A stretch of 64,000 nucleotides of DNA from Proales similis. Its lineage: Eukaryota; Rotifera; Eurotatoria; Ploima; Proalidae. Within the stretch, counting starts at the first letter, position 1; each line of letters begins with the position of its first letter. The notes below the pieces were generated by a model, which saw nothing but the letters and a program-made list of their open reading frames with translations, was not told where the DNA came from and ran no database searches. Where the stretch lies: the NCBI GenBank assembly GCA_019059635.1, contig JAGVRJ010000002.1, positions 1,054,001 through 1,118,000 on the forward strand, written 5' to 3'. Positions 32,913 to 44,539 of this stretch are shown here, in pieces. Made by a program: the position numbers and the translations under genes.

Positions 32913-35257
32913 ATGGAATCAGTCCGGCACAATTCATCTCCGTCTTCTTCGTCAAAGCCGTCTGCACTGAAGAAGTGCTCGATATTCGATGTTAAAGATA
33001 GCAAGCCGCTCATGGACACAATTTGCGAATTGGTCGGCAACGCACAAGCGGAGGCCGAGCCCGCCGAACGGCCAACTCTGTGTATGAAAGACTTGGTGCC
33101 GATTAATGAGAATTTAATCTACTCAAGATTGGTAAAGCCCGAACGGTGGCCAACCTGAGCATCAGTGACCAGCTCTCGTGTCAAACCTGTCATTGCTCGT
33201 TTTCCAATCGCGACGAGCAAATCGAGCATTACAAGGGCGATCTTCACCTATTCAACTTGAAACAGAAGCTGAAGGGCAAGTCGCCGGTGACCGAGCACGA
33301 GTTCGAGCAGCTTCTAGGTGGGCGCTTCTTTCTTCCTTCTCTACCGTCTGGAATTGCGAGCGACACGATGCTTTTCAGACATCTCCAGCATATCTGGAAG
33401 CGAACAGGAAGACTTTGCTTCCGACAACGATGAGCAAGAGCAGCACAAGACAGCAATTTCAAATGCAACCAAAGTCCTATTCAAACTCGCCGATAAAACT
33501 GTTCTCGTTCTACATCAATGCATCTTGCATGCCAAACGAGTAAGAATCTCGATGAGTACAACTGCCACAATTGCCCATTCATTCGTGTTGGTTATTCAGA
33601 ATGCGCCTGAGTCAAATGCTGAGCTCATTCGGATGGTCAAGTCCATCGGGCCGCACGACAAATGGTGCGTTATACTTGTCGCAGCCGGCCATTTTGCCGC
33701 GGCCGTTTTTAAAGGGTCAGTGACTTTTCGTTAATTTCCGTAATTTTCGTTGGTTCAATTTGGCTTCCGTGCAATTCACAGAAAAGAGGTGCTGGTTCAC
33801 AAGACATTCCACCGCTATGTGATCAGAGCCAAACGTGGCGGCGTGCAAAGTCAGCACGACTCGAGCAAATTCGCCCGATCGGCCGGAGCAAACATAAGAC
33901 GAAGTCAAGAAGCTCACTTCAAAGAAGACATGAAACAGCTCATCGGAGTTGAGTGGAAAGCGCAAATCGACGACTGCCGATCTATCTTCATCCGAGTGCC
34001 GCCCTACTATCGCAACATTCTCATAAAATCGAGCAACACGTCAATCAACCAGAGTGAAACTCCGTTCGAACGTGACGATCCAAGAATTCGAAATATTCCA
34101 TTCATGACATTTAGACCCACGTTCAATGAGGTTAAACGTGTCCACAATCTTCTCTCTCGTATGGATGTCTATCGTAAGCCGCCTCCAAAACGCGCTCGCT
34201 CGAGTGATAAATTGAAACAATCTAATTAATAGCCGAATCGTATGGAGAATCAGTGAGCACTTATCAGAAGAAATTGGCCGAAAGTCAGAAAAGGACGAGA
34301 CAGGGCAAGTCGGCAAGGAAACAGTCGGAGCCCAGTTTAGATAATCTTGAGGCAGCAGAAGTCTGCTCGGATAACCAAGGAGAAGGCCCAGATGAACGTG
34401 ATGAGCAAGGAGAGCCGGCGTTCGGGTCTGAGTCAGACGAGCCAGACATTGAAGAAGACGAGGCGAACTCTCAAACAATTGAATCTCTTCCAAGCGACCA
34501 GCTCGACTATTTTAATCAAATATTCACTGCGTGCCGTTTGAACGACTCCAAGCGCCTGGAGGAACTTGTCGAACCGAACGAAAGTCGCAGCGCCGAGCTG
34601 ATCAGCGCTTTGCTAAACAAACGATTGAGCTCGGAGAGTGGCCACACTCTGCTTCATTTGACCAGTCAAATGGGCCATGCGGACTGCATATGGAGTCTGC
34701 TGACGCATGGCTGTGATCCGTCTAAGAGCGAGTTCAGTCACAAAAAGAAAACCGCGTACGCACTTGCGGCAAACAAACAGACCAGAGAGCAGTTCAGATT
34801 GTTCATGAGCCAGAATCCTGATCGATACGACTACGAAAAAGCCAAAATAGACTCGCCGCTCAGCGTGGAGAAGATGAACGAGCGCGCCGAAAAGGAGAAA
34901 GAGAGAAAGAAGAAGCAGCGTGCGGCGAAGAAGAAGCGCGAGAAAGAGACGAAAGAGAAGAGTCGGACGCTGCACGACGAAGAGCGCGAGAGGCAGTTGT
35001 TCGTGTCGATGAGCGATCACGAAAAGCGTTTGCTGCTGATCGATCGCAATCTGCTCAACTTTCAGCCGGTGAACAAGGACGTTAAACTGGCGCAAAGCCC
35101 AAATGCCAGATACTCGCCGCAAGAGCTGAAAATAATCAGTCGATGCTGGTTTTGTGGCATTGACATGTCATCACACGTGCCGTTCGAGTATTTCGATTAT
35201 AAATTCTGCTCGACCAAATGCCTCAAGTCGCATCGTCAGGCCAAGAGCAGCAGCTGA
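32913..35257 (+). CDS. ANKZF1: ANKZF1/Vms1-type ribosome quality control peptidyl-tRNA endonuclease
   Basis: Six exons: 32913-33131, 33173-33317, 33379-33539, 33600-33715, 33782-34173 and 34233-35257, giving 685 residues. Order of parts: a C2H2 finger (CQTCHCSFSNRDEQIEHYKG), DISSISGSE, the VLRF1 release-factor-like domain (VILVAAGHFAAAVFKG, HKTFHRYVIRAKRGGVQSQH, SAGANIRR), ankyrin repeats (GHTLLHLTSQMGHADCIWSL), a Lys/Arg coiled region and a C-terminal zinc finger (CWFCGIDMSS...FCSTKCLKSHR). By family knowledge it cleaves peptidyl-tRNA on stalled 60S ribosomes and binds p97/VCP; the Gln in the GGVQ-x-x-H loop is the candidate catalytic residue. The first intron (33132-33172) is only 41 nt; the frame otherwise breaks there. 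The poly(A) signal directly abuts the stop. Confidence 0.92.
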
Positions 35258-35263
35258 AATAAA
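35258..35263 (+). terminator. Poly(A) signal immediately after the ANKZF1 stop
   Basis: AATAAA begins on the base after the TGA stop at 35255-35257. Confidence 0.6.
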
Positions 35264-35386
35264 GTCAAAATTAAAACTTCAAGTTCTCTTAATCTTGAGC
35301 CTCTTTAACGCGACGGACTTGGCGCCGTTTGCAATTTTACGTTCTTAAACATCAAAACGAATGACCAACTCGCAGATGAGTGCAGA

Positions 35387-38300
35387 ATGAGTCTTGTCAA
35401 TCAGCCTGCGCGCGTTCTTCAGGACTTTGACGGCACATATGCTGACGAACTGTCGGTCAAGCGCAACGATCTGATTCAGGTTGGCTTTCGCTTGTTCAGG
35501 TTCACTTTGCTCGGTTGGTTGGCTTACTCCGGAATTGTAGATTCTCTACCAAGTCGACGATAACTGGGTGTATGCGCGTCAGCCAAGCAGCAAGGAAAAG
35601 TCCGGAATAGTTCCTTTAAACTTCATCGAGCAGATTAAGCTTCCGCTCGGCTCGGCTCTCTACAGAGCTCAGTACCAATTCAACGCAGAAGAGGCGAACG
35701 ATCTGAATTTGTGTGCGAACGATCTTCTGGTCGTCATGTCCCAGGTTGACGCAAACTGGTCGTATGGCTACAATCTTGACCGGCCAACTGCGACCGGAAT
35801 CTTTCCGACTCACTTCCTGGAGCGCATAAAGCTCGACGACCTCGCGACCGATTCAACTTTATTCAACCACCAGAACAACAACAATAACAATAATCAGTGC
35901 AGCCTTCGACAGGCCAGAGTCAAACGCAGCTACATGCCTAGCCACCCAGCCAGTCAGAAATTCAATTATCTCAAACTTGATGAGGGCAGCTACGTCCTGG
36001 TTGTAGACTCGGTCGATGAGAACTGGCTCAAGGTGGAGACAATTCGCGGCGAGCAAGGCCTTTATCCGGTCAAGTTCCTCGAGTTCATTGAAAGCGATCT
36101 GGCAGACGGATCGCCTAAAATACTCAATCGGACACAACGTCGCTACACGATTGTCAATTCAAATCAAGCGCCCCGGCCGGCGCTAGATTTCAGCCTGATC
36201 CGAGAGAGAAGCAAGAGCAACGAGATGCCGGTTCCAGTTGATGACAAGCAAGCGGCAGCCAAGCCTCGTGCCAACTTCTGCCGAGTGCAATACGAATTCT
36301 CCGCTGTGGAGCAGTCGGAGCTGAGCTGCTCGGCTGGCGAATACCTGCGAGTGGTTGAGCCGCAAGTAGACGGCGGCTGGTGCATATGCGAGAACGTGAA
36401 TGAAAAAAGAGGCAGAGTGCCGCTTGCCTACGTCCTCATGATTCAATCGAATGGCAATGAGCTTTTCGAAAGGCAAAGGCAGATTAGCAAAACATTCAAT
36501 AAAAGTGTGAGCATGAATTTCGACGCGAAAAATGCCAACCGGAGCACTTTGCCCACACTTGGGGCCAATCAGGCGGCATCGCAGCCATTTAGAGCCGCAT
36601 CAACATTGTCATCATTCAAAGCACCGCCCAGCAAACCTCCCGTTCCTCCCAAGCCACCTCAGCTTGCGTTTAAAGTCAACTTAAGCAATGGTTCGTAATC
36701 CATTTGGACGCCCATTCTCTTTCAGCTCTGAGAACTTAATTGGGAATTGTTGTAGAACAAAACAACCAGAAACTGTACGATGAGATAAAGCATTTGGAGG
36801 CGAGCATGGAAAAGCGGCCACTTGAATCGACCCAGCTCGATTTGGACGACAAGAAAAGTGAGCCATAGTTCACCATTATTGTTTAAACGATCCAGTTTAG
36901 TTGAGCTCTTTACACAGACAAGCTGATCGATGCGGTCGTGGACAAATCGGCAGCTTTCAGGCAATTGCAACATGTTGCAGACAGTCCGGAGCAAAATCGA
37001 AACCAGGACAAGATGAAATTAGAGCGGCAAATGATCGTCAAAGAGCTGTACGAGACCGAGCTGGACTATCGCGACGAGCTCGCCAAATGCTATCAAGTCT
37101 TCATGAACGACGTGGTAGCTGTCAAAGCTGTCTCAATTATTATTTGTTTTAACCTAGCCCGAAACGGTTAGGAGCGGCGTTTGCCCGGTTCGGAACTTTT
37201 GTTCGGTCATTTGCCAAGCATCATTGAATCCTCGTCGCGCTTCATTCAAGCTCTAGGCAGAGAGCACGAAAAGGCCGAGCCTGACCCGGTGCATGTGGCC
37301 AAGTGTCTGATCAAGTACACGGAGGAAATGAGACTGCCACAGGCGAACTACGCTCGTTTTTACAATTCCATATCCAAAGCGGCCAAAGAGGTGAGGGTTT
37401 AGAGTACTGAAATAAGCGAATAGCTCGATTTGAGACAAAACGTAAAGTGTGAGACACAGCCGGAGCAATGCGCCTTCATCCAGAGCGGTCTAGATCAGAT
37501 GGGCGTCAGAGTGAAGAGTATTGAAAGCATTTTAATAAAGCCGGTGCAGAGAATTTTCAAATATCCACTGTTTATCAAGCGGCTATTGGAGGTAACTAGC
37601 GCCTTACTCGAAACTGACCAGCAAACGAGCTAATGGACGATTGCTCACAACAGAACAGTCAGAAGGACGGTCGAGTCGAGGAGAACAGCATTCTAGCCGA
37701 AGCGTTGACTCGTCTGAGCGAGATGATCGAGTTCATAAACGAGTACAAGCGTGGCAAGGATTTGATAAAAAAATATCGCTCGAACCCGTTGAACCAAGCG
37801 GACATGTCAATAAACGACGTTGTGCGCAAGCTGAACTTTCATTCAATTCGCAAGAAATCAAATCGAATCAGCATTCACATACTGAGCGCATTCGGCATAT
37901 TCAATCCGCAGATCGTCGACGAGCAATTCAATTCAATCGAAGCCTCTTTCCGCAACGTTGAGAGGAATGTGCGCGAGTTTCACTATTCGGTGAACCTGGT
38001 TCTCTGCAAACTTGAGGTAGCTGCTCGCCAGCCGTTCTCACTTTTCCGAGTGAAATAATTCTTCGTTTCGCTCGACGATTGAAGGTTGTGCTCAACACCG
38101 AAAAGGACATTTACTCGAACCTTCTCTTTTTGTTTGACGACCACTTTCAGCTATTTGGCAAATTCGAACGAGCCGCACACGAGAGACGAGCGACTCTGTT
38201 TGACAAGTACGGAAAGACAATCGCGCAAAAAGTGCACAGGCCACTGAGCGCCCTGCTCAACATGTTCGCAGGTCCGATCAGGCTAATAGGAAAGCGGAGC

Positions 38301-39498
38301 GACAAGCTGATTGACTACGAATCTGCCTTGTCCGACTATGAGCTCAAAGCGGCCAACGCGACCAGCGCCAGCATGAAAGAGCTCACCGAAAGAGTGGAAA
38401 GAACCAGGCGCGACTATGAAGCCATGAACTCGCAGCTTGTTCAAGAGTTTCCCGTGATGATCAACAAGTCATCGCAGACTCTGTGCAATCTGCTCAAATA
38501 CTTTTTAATCACAACGTCCAACCTCGCTGGTCAATTGAATCAAAACTATCAAAGTGTTCTGAGCGTAAGCTGCGGATAATTTCATAAAATGTTAGCGTTC
38601 TGTTCGAGTTACTCTTTTTCGAAAAGGGCTATGAAATGACCGAGTGGAATTACGAACAGCACGGCAGGAGCGTTCTAAACTTGATGTACAATCGGTTCTT
38701 GTATCACAATTCGGGCACAGAGGAGAGCATCTTTTTAAGCGGAGCACCACAGCACATTAGGAGAGTGAACGCGAATTCTGACTCTGAGAATCATCAGTCG
38801 GATCAAGACCGAAACAAAGTGCTGGAGAAATTCTCGACCGGACAAATATACGAGATCAAGGAGAAGTACGCGCCCGACCCGATCATGTGCCATCTGGCAC
38901 TCAACGTCGGAGATATTGTGGGATTAATCAAGCCGTACGACCCGTCCAACCGTCGCGACATTTGGTTTGTAGACTCTGGAGGTCTCTGGCATTTAGCCTG
39001 CTCTGCTGCTCGATCGGTGACTAACTTGCTTGCGATCAAGGGGCGAAAGGTTTTGTACCTTCTCAGGTTCTCAAGCTCTACGAGGCAAGCGACCAGCAGC
39101 CAAGTGAGCAACCGATTGCTCATAAGGATCTTATAAGCTTCGAGCAAGAAGAAGAAACAGCTCAGCGCACCTATGAAAATCAGGCGACTGGCCACGAATA
39201 TCTGAATGAGTTTGACCCGTTGGCAAGCACAAGTGGATCTAGCCCATTGCCTGTAAGTAAATAAAGTAATCGCCTTGCACAAAGAGCTGACGTTTCAAGC
39301 ATTCTATTTCTTGCTCAGTCCGTTAGGGCCTTGTACAATTTCACTGGCAGTCTGCCGAACATGATCGATTTGAAAAGAGGCGAGCTCTACGCTCTACACG
39401 AGCAAACCGATCAGAAAGGCGATTCACAATGGTGGCTGGTCAGTAGGCAAGGTAGACTTGGCTATGCGCCGGCCAACTTTTTTCAACCAATTGTCTAA
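35387..39498 (+). CDS. DNMBP: DNMBP/Tuba-type Cdc42 exchange factor
   Basis: Eleven exons: 35387-35479, 35541-36690, 36756-36857, 36918-37114, 37172-37390, 37424-37591, 37654-38016, 38085-38564, 38627-38981, 39041-39252 and 39319-39498, giving 1172 residues with all phases matching. Domains: four N-terminal SH3 domains (about 8-65, 70-130, 155-212, 276-333), a proline-rich PPSKPPVPPKPP, a DH domain (about 482-675, with LIKPVQRIFKYPL), a BAR domain (about 740-960, with KLNFHSIRKKSNRIS) and two C-terminal SH3 domains (about 1005-1065, 1114-1172, the last with ALYNF and WWLV). This is the full Tuba layout. By family knowledge it activates Cdc42 and links dynamin and actin regulators. The intron at 37391-37423 is 33 nt. 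Confidence 0.95.
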
Positions 39499-39626
39499 AC
39501 ATTCCATTTTTACCTAAATTCAATTTATTTTCTAATCAATCTACCAAATCCGTGCTCATGCAAATTTAGAGAGAAAAAATAGAATTTAAAAAAAAATCAA
39601 AATTGTTGATTTGTGAAAATTTAAAT

Positions 39627-39632
39627 TTTATT
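39627..39632 (-). terminator. Poly(A) signal of the TTF2-like gene
   Basis: AATAAA on -, 136 bases beyond the stop; the gene converges on DNMBP. Confidence 0.5.
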
Positions 39633-39767
39633 TTGACAAATTTGAGATGAGAGGCATTAGAGACGTTCAGGATGAACGAACAGAATCAATTGAATTTAAA
39701 GAAATTGTCAATTTAAACTAAGCGACGGAAGAGAAAACATGGAAATGGAGGCAAATAGAAAGAGTAA

Positions 39768-42323
39768 TCACTCGAAATCTTGGAAAAGAAGCTTGAAATC
39801 TTTGAGGGTAAGACGACCATTGCCCGAGCGGCTGTTGCCCATGAAGCCGGCGTCACCGCACACTTTCTGCGCCAGGCTGATTTTGCCCTGTTGAATTTGC
39901 TCTATACGCTCTTCGATGGTGTTTTCGCACAAGAAACGATAAATTAGAACATCTTTGGTCTGACCGACTCGGTAAATGCGGTCCGCACACTGCTGCTCCA
40001 GAGCCGGATTCCAGTGAATGTCCAGCATGAACATGTGATTCGCTCCGACCAAGTTGAGACCAACGCCACCGGCCGCCAATGAAAGCAGCATGACGCGCTC
40101 CGCCAGATTCTGTCGGTCGTTGAAGCTCTGCACAATCTCGTTGCGTCTGATCAACGGTATTTCGCCTTTTATCTCGCAGTATTGGATGTCCTTGTCTCGC
40201 AAAGCCTCGGCCACAATGCCCAACATAGAGGTCCACTGCGAGACCACGATCACTTTGTCTTCATCGCTGTTCTCAATCACATCGTCGAGCATTTTGAGCA
40301 GCATGTCCATTTTAGAGCTGATAAACGACTTGTCGAGACATTTGGTCAAATCGACCGACTCGATCAGGTTGTCGACGAAGCTTTCTTGCGTGTTGGCTTC
40401 GTTTATGGTCAAACTTTGCATCAGGCCTTCAATGCCGTCTGCTTCTATTTTTATATTTTGCAGCTCGTTTACATCAAGACACTCGGAGAGTAGGCTCATG
40501 TGGCAGCACGCTTGCCGCAGGCGGAGCAAGTAAACAAACAGCTCGGACACGACACTGCCTGATGAAGACCTCGAACCTAGGAGGCGTTGGTTTTGATTCT
40601 TGAGGAAATCTTCGACCTTTTGCTTGGACTCGGAAAATATCTGATCGTAAATGACCTTCTCGGGCGGACTCAGCGGAATTCGAATGATCTTTACTTCCTT
40701 CTCGGGCAGATCGACTATTTTCTTGTCGGTTCCGTGCAGCTTGTCTGACTTGCAGCGTCGCAGGATCAAATAGTCGGACAAGAACGCCATCCACGACTCG
40801 GACCGCTTCTGTCTGGTCGCAGACGCAGCTCCTTGGGACGTCTTGCCGATCTCAGAAGCGAATATGTACTTCCATAAGCTGACGTCACTCAACGGCTCAA
40901 AATGGAAGAACTTAACAAGCGAGTAAAAGTCCATGATTGAGTTGTGAATCGGCGTGCCTGTGATTGCTATGCGATACTTGGCCTTGAGCGAGCAGATCGC
41001 CTTGCTCGCTTTGGTCGAATGGTTTTTGATGCGGTGAGCCTCGTCCAGAATGATGCGCCGCCACTTGATACGCGCCAGTGGACTGTCGCTGATCTGCTGA
41101 TGGCCGTTGTTTTCGATCAGACGCACTTCGCGCGAGATTATCTCATATGTGGTGAACACCATGTCGTTGTCCTCAAGGTTGAATGCGTTGCGCTTCCTGT
41201 TTGCGTCGTGATAGACGTAATATTTGAAAGTGTTTGGCAAGAAGCGATTCTTTATTTCGCTCTCCCATTGTAGCAGCAACGACGCTGGCAAGATTATGAG
41301 GGTCTTGAGCCGCTTACCCTCAGCTCGCTTTGGATTCGCTCTCTTTTTTAAGTAACTGCCTCTTTCAACCTCATGATTGTCGTCGGCGTCCTCTTCGTTT
41401 TCCTTTTGCTCTAATTTTCGCTCCATTTCGTCGGCACGCTCGTCTTTCTTTAGCTTGAGATAGGACAATATTGTCAAAGTCTTGCCCAGGCCCATATCAT
41501 CGGCCAGAATGGCTCCGTTTGGATATGACTTTTCTCGCCAGCGAAGCCATTGAATTGAGTAGATTTGATGCGGCAACAGGTCAACTTTGAGTCCTGTCGG
41601 CAGTCGGACCTCGTTAGCGTCAAAATCCATTGATGGCTTGTTTTCTAAATTTTCCATGATGCCGTCTATGACCGCCTTCAGTTTGCTTTCGAACGTATAA
41701 TTGTGGCTTGTGACTCGAGACGTGAGGCTGCCAAACTGAGACGCGGTTATGCCTTGAGCTGCGCTCTTCGACTCAATTATCTCTACGTTGGCCTGCTCTT
41801 CTTCAACGTCGATGAGCTCGATTTTGCGAACAGTCTTCTCTTTCTCTGCCATTGACTGCTTTACTTTTTCCTTCACCTTTTCAAAATTCGGACTCCAACT
41901 GGCCACATGGCGCTGGTCATCGAGCAAATTTTGACTGAGTTTAACCGGCGACTTGGCTGGACTGGGCTCTTTGCCTGCTTCTGAATGCGACTCCTCTTGC
42001 TCTATACTATCCTCGATGGCAACAATCTCCACGAGCGGGTTGCCTGTGTTTGTGGTCTCCACACTTTGCTCGCTCGGTGCGCTTTCCTCGTCTGTGTCCT
42101 CAATCATAATTGCGTTTGCTTTCTCTTCTTCTGACTCGGAGCTTTCCAACAGCTGTCTCACTTTCCTCGGACCTTTGGAAAGTCCCAATGACTCATCGGG
42201 GCTGTCGAGCAGCTGCTCGCTCTCTCTTGATGAGTTGGCCGATTCTCGACTGCTGTCGAGTTTGCCAACCCTTCGCCTCGGTTTTTGAACATTTGTTATG
42301 TCCACAAGCTCGTCGCTGCTCAT
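39768..42323 (-). CDS. TTF2: TTF2/lodestar-type SNF2 ATPase
   Basis: Single exon, 851 residues. The C-terminal 620 residues are a SNF2 motor: LPHQIYSIQWLRWRE, Walker A in ILADDMGLGKT (about 277), TLIILPASLLLQW, the DEAH box in RIILDEAHRIKN (about 426), ITGTPIHN, VIVVSQWTSML, SLAAGGVGLNL and the arginine-finger motif DRIYRVGQ. The wording of ADDMGLGKTLT, LLRLRQACCHMSLL and the C-terminus LTLKDFKLLF fits TTF2 best. By family knowledge TTF2 releases RNA polymerase II and transcripts from templates at mitosis. The N-terminal 215 residues are acidic and Ser-rich, with no GRF zinc finger seen. RAD5/HLTF-type relatives are excluded by the absence of a RING insert. Confidence 0.92.
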   Translation of the reverse strand: MSSDELVDITNVQKPRRRVGKLDSSRESANSSRESEQLLDSPDESLGLSKGPRKVRQLLESSESEEEKANAIMIEDTDEESAPSEQSVETTNTGNPLVEIVAIEDSIEQEESHSEAGKEPSPAKSPVKLSQNLLDDQRHVASWSPNFEKVKEKVKQSMAEKEKTVRKIELIDVEEEQANVEIIESKSAAQGITASQFGSLTSRVTSHNYTFESKLKAVIDGIMENLENKPSMDFDANEVRLPTGLKVDLLPHQIYSIQWLRWREKSYPNGAILADDMGLGKTLTILSYLKLKKDERADEMERKLEQKENEEDADDNHEVERGSYLKKRANPKRAEGKRLKTLIILPASLLLQWESEIKNRFLPNTFKYYVYHDANRKRNAFNLEDNDMVFTTYEIISREVRLIENNGHQQISDSPLARIKWRRIILDEAHRIKNHSTKASKAICSLKAKYRIAITGTPIHNSIMDFYSLVKFFHFEPLSDVSLWKYIFASEIGKTSQGAASATRQKRSESWMAFLSDYLILRRCKSDKLHGTDKKIVDLPEKEVKIIRIPLSPPEKVIYDQIFSESKQKVEDFLKNQNQRLLGSRSSSGSVVSELFVYLLRLRQACCHMSLLSECLDVNELQNIKIEADGIEGLMQSLTINEANTQESFVDNLIESVDLTKCLDKSFISSKMDMLLKMLDDVIENSDEDKVIVVSQWTSMLGIVAEALRDKDIQYCEIKGEIPLIRRNEIVQSFNDRQNLAERVMLLSLAAGGVGLNLVGANHMFMLDIHWNPALEQQCADRIYRVGQTKDVLIYRFLCENTIEERIEQIQQGKISLAQKVCGDAGFMGNSRSGNGRLTLKDFKLLFQDFE

Positions 42324-42533
42324 TCTAAATATGTGGGCTTAGACAAAAGAGGAAATGAAAAGAAGAGCTGTTTGCTGTTCATAAACAAATAACATTGCAC
42401 GCTGGTCGGCAGTATAACAATCACATTAAGTCAGTTAACATTTAAAGAATCGAGATCTCACGCAGCACAACCGGACGACCAACGGCCAAGACGAAAATCA
42501 GCTCGAAACCCGATTCAGACTAGAATTGCAATG
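42324..42533. other. Spacer between the TTF2-like gene and WBP2
   Basis: The TTF2 promoter must lie here, in or near the 3' end of WBP2, which is transcribed in the same direction. Confidence 0.4.
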
Positions 42534-42539
42534 TTTATT
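42534..42539 (-). terminator. Poly(A) signal of WBP2
   Basis: AATAAA on -, 93 bases beyond the WBP2 stop. Confidence 0.55.
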
Positions 42540-42631
42540 TAGTTACGCAAACTATAGATGATGTTTTTTTTTAAATTCAAAATTGATTTTTAAACCGGCG
42601 AATAAACTTTTGGTTGATTGATTTTTCATTC

Positions 42632-43449
42632 TTAGTCATTTTTCTTCTTATTTACACTCTCGCTGTAGCTGGGAGGCTCCTCCTCAGGCGCAGCGGGCGC
42701 GTACACTTTGTTCGGCTGATTCGGATCAACAAAGCCGGTGGCCACTCGCGCATTCTGGTCGAATTTGTGCGGCTCAGTTTTGTCAAATATGCCCGAGTAT
42801 GGCGGCGGCTGCTCATACATAAACACCGAGTTGGAATCGGGTCGGTCGGGGAATCGGTCCATTGGCACCCAGCCGTATGCGTTCGGATTGAGTGAAGTGT
42901 AAGCGGGCGGCGGCGCTTGGTATATGTTGCCTGCCTGGTAAGCGTAGGCAGCAGCGAACTGCTGAGCAGCTCTCGCTTGACTAGTCAGTCGACCGGCGTT
43001 GAGTAGACACTGGCCGAATTCAATGGCGCCTCCGTTGTTGAACCAGATTTTGAATTTGGCCGTGCCCTCCCAGCGTCCAGCCTGCTCTGCTCTGACCTCG
43101 CCTTTGATGAAGTTGGCGCCGAACACTGGCTGCTCGATTTCCAAGTTGCGCAAGTTCATGAACGGCATTGAGAACGACTGCAGCATGTCATTTTGGTTCT
43201 TGTTCACAAACACGACCCGATGACTGGTCAAGTAAATTCTTCCCTTCTTCTTTCCTTTCATCAGAGGAACGTCCGTGTTGGGCTCGAGTGAAACTTCCAC
43301 TCCGTCGTAGTAGATCAGAATTCTATTCGTTTGGAGAGAATTTTGCTAAAAATTGTTCGGCTCGTGTTAGGATAATAAACGAATAGTTACATTTCACCGT
43401 TGAACAAGAGCACTCCGTTGGTGCCGTAATGTGAGTTGTTCAGGGACAT
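42632..43449 (-). CDS. WBP2: WW-domain-binding protein 2
   Basis: Two exons on -: 43449-43391 and 43322-42632, giving 249 residues; the intron is 68 nt. The N-terminus MSLNNSHYGTNGVLL leads into a GRAM domain (YYDGVEVSL, GKKKGRIYLTSHRVVFVN, SFSMPF, EIEQPVFGANFIKGEV, WFNNGGAIEFGQ). The C-terminal half is Pro/Tyr-rich with three PY motifs (PPAY, PPPY, PPSY), which bind WW domains of YAP- and NEDD4-type partners in the family. By family knowledge it acts as a transcriptional co-activator and Hippo-pathway partner. An acceptor-like TTTAG directly precedes the ATG, so a 5' UTR intron is possible. The gene is divergent from PPTC7 across about 1.1 kb. Confidence 0.94.
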
Positions 43450-44539
43450 CTAAATTCGAAGTAAGAAGCACAATTTAGGCCAGGTGTCAAATATGGCGCT
43501 CAGGCTCGATCAAGTCGGAAAATTTCTATCCAACAAAGATAAGAATACATTCTGTGTGTGTGACATGAAGCTCGCAATAGAAATGACGATGACGGCGATG
43601 ATTAAGAGACGAGGCGAATGACTGACGATTTGAGGCCAAGTGCAAAACAAACATCTTCTTTGGGTTTGCTTATGTAATCAAACATTCGGAGGCGAACATT
43701 CCAGACATCTCTCTTCGTTTAATTATAAATGTTTGCCTGTTCGCTTCAAGTTTTTGGATTTGTGTCTATAATTAACCACCTGGCCGGTCTATCTGGCCCG
43801 GCCCCTTCCCCACAAGTCGCGTGAATGCTTGAAGAAGCAGCCGAACGATTTGATCTTTATTTGATCGAATGGATATATAAACGAGTAGAGTAGCGCGGCA
43901 CAGTCAAAAGTCGGAGTAAACAAATAGATTAAGATTAGAATGACACTAATTTGGAGCTGTGTGTTGAGAAATTAATTTTGGCAAGAGGCCAATTAGATGA
44001 GTAGCATTCAAATCATTTCGAATCTAAATTCAGCGTCTATTAAGCCAGAGAATGACGAGGCATGACGATTTATTTGCTCCGAGTCCCAAACGTGTTAGAA
44101 AAGGCGCTGCGCCTTGAAGGAAAAAGAAACGCTTGGCTTCTCTTTGGTCGTGGTCGATCTCTAATTGCTCGTCAACTTCTCCTAAGCTACTCACCAATCG
44201 ATCACCAATTTGGGCGTTTATTTGGCTCACTCTCGCTCTCTCTCTTTCTATCTCTCTTTCACTTGTGGTGCTCGGTTTTCTGTTCTAGTCTAGTTGCGAT
44301 GCGCTTCTCGGTTGACGTAACATATATGCTAGTATTTAAGAATGAAAATGCGTGCAGCTGATCGTTTCGAAGAGAATTCTTCAACGCACTGGCTTTTACC
44401 TTCGTTTCGAAAATCAGTCAGAAACAAAAGAGAAAATTGTGTAAAACTAGTCTCGTTCACCGTCTGACGCATTCAACAAGCGATTTTTGTTTTGATTTCT
44501 GGTGAAATCGCAACCGTTAGTAACAAGCAAGAGGCGAAA
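43450..44539. promoter_or_regulatory. Divergent upstream region of WBP2 and PPTC7
   Basis: About 1.1 kb between opposite start codons. A TATATAAA-like stretch sits near 43871-43881 and CT-rich sequence near 44230-44270. No further coding exon was found. Confidence 0.4.

Noticed and set aside
40054-40533. 159-codon + strand frame
   Set aside because: It lies wholly inside the conserved helicase-C region of the TTF2-like gene on the other strand and is a shadow of its codon usage.
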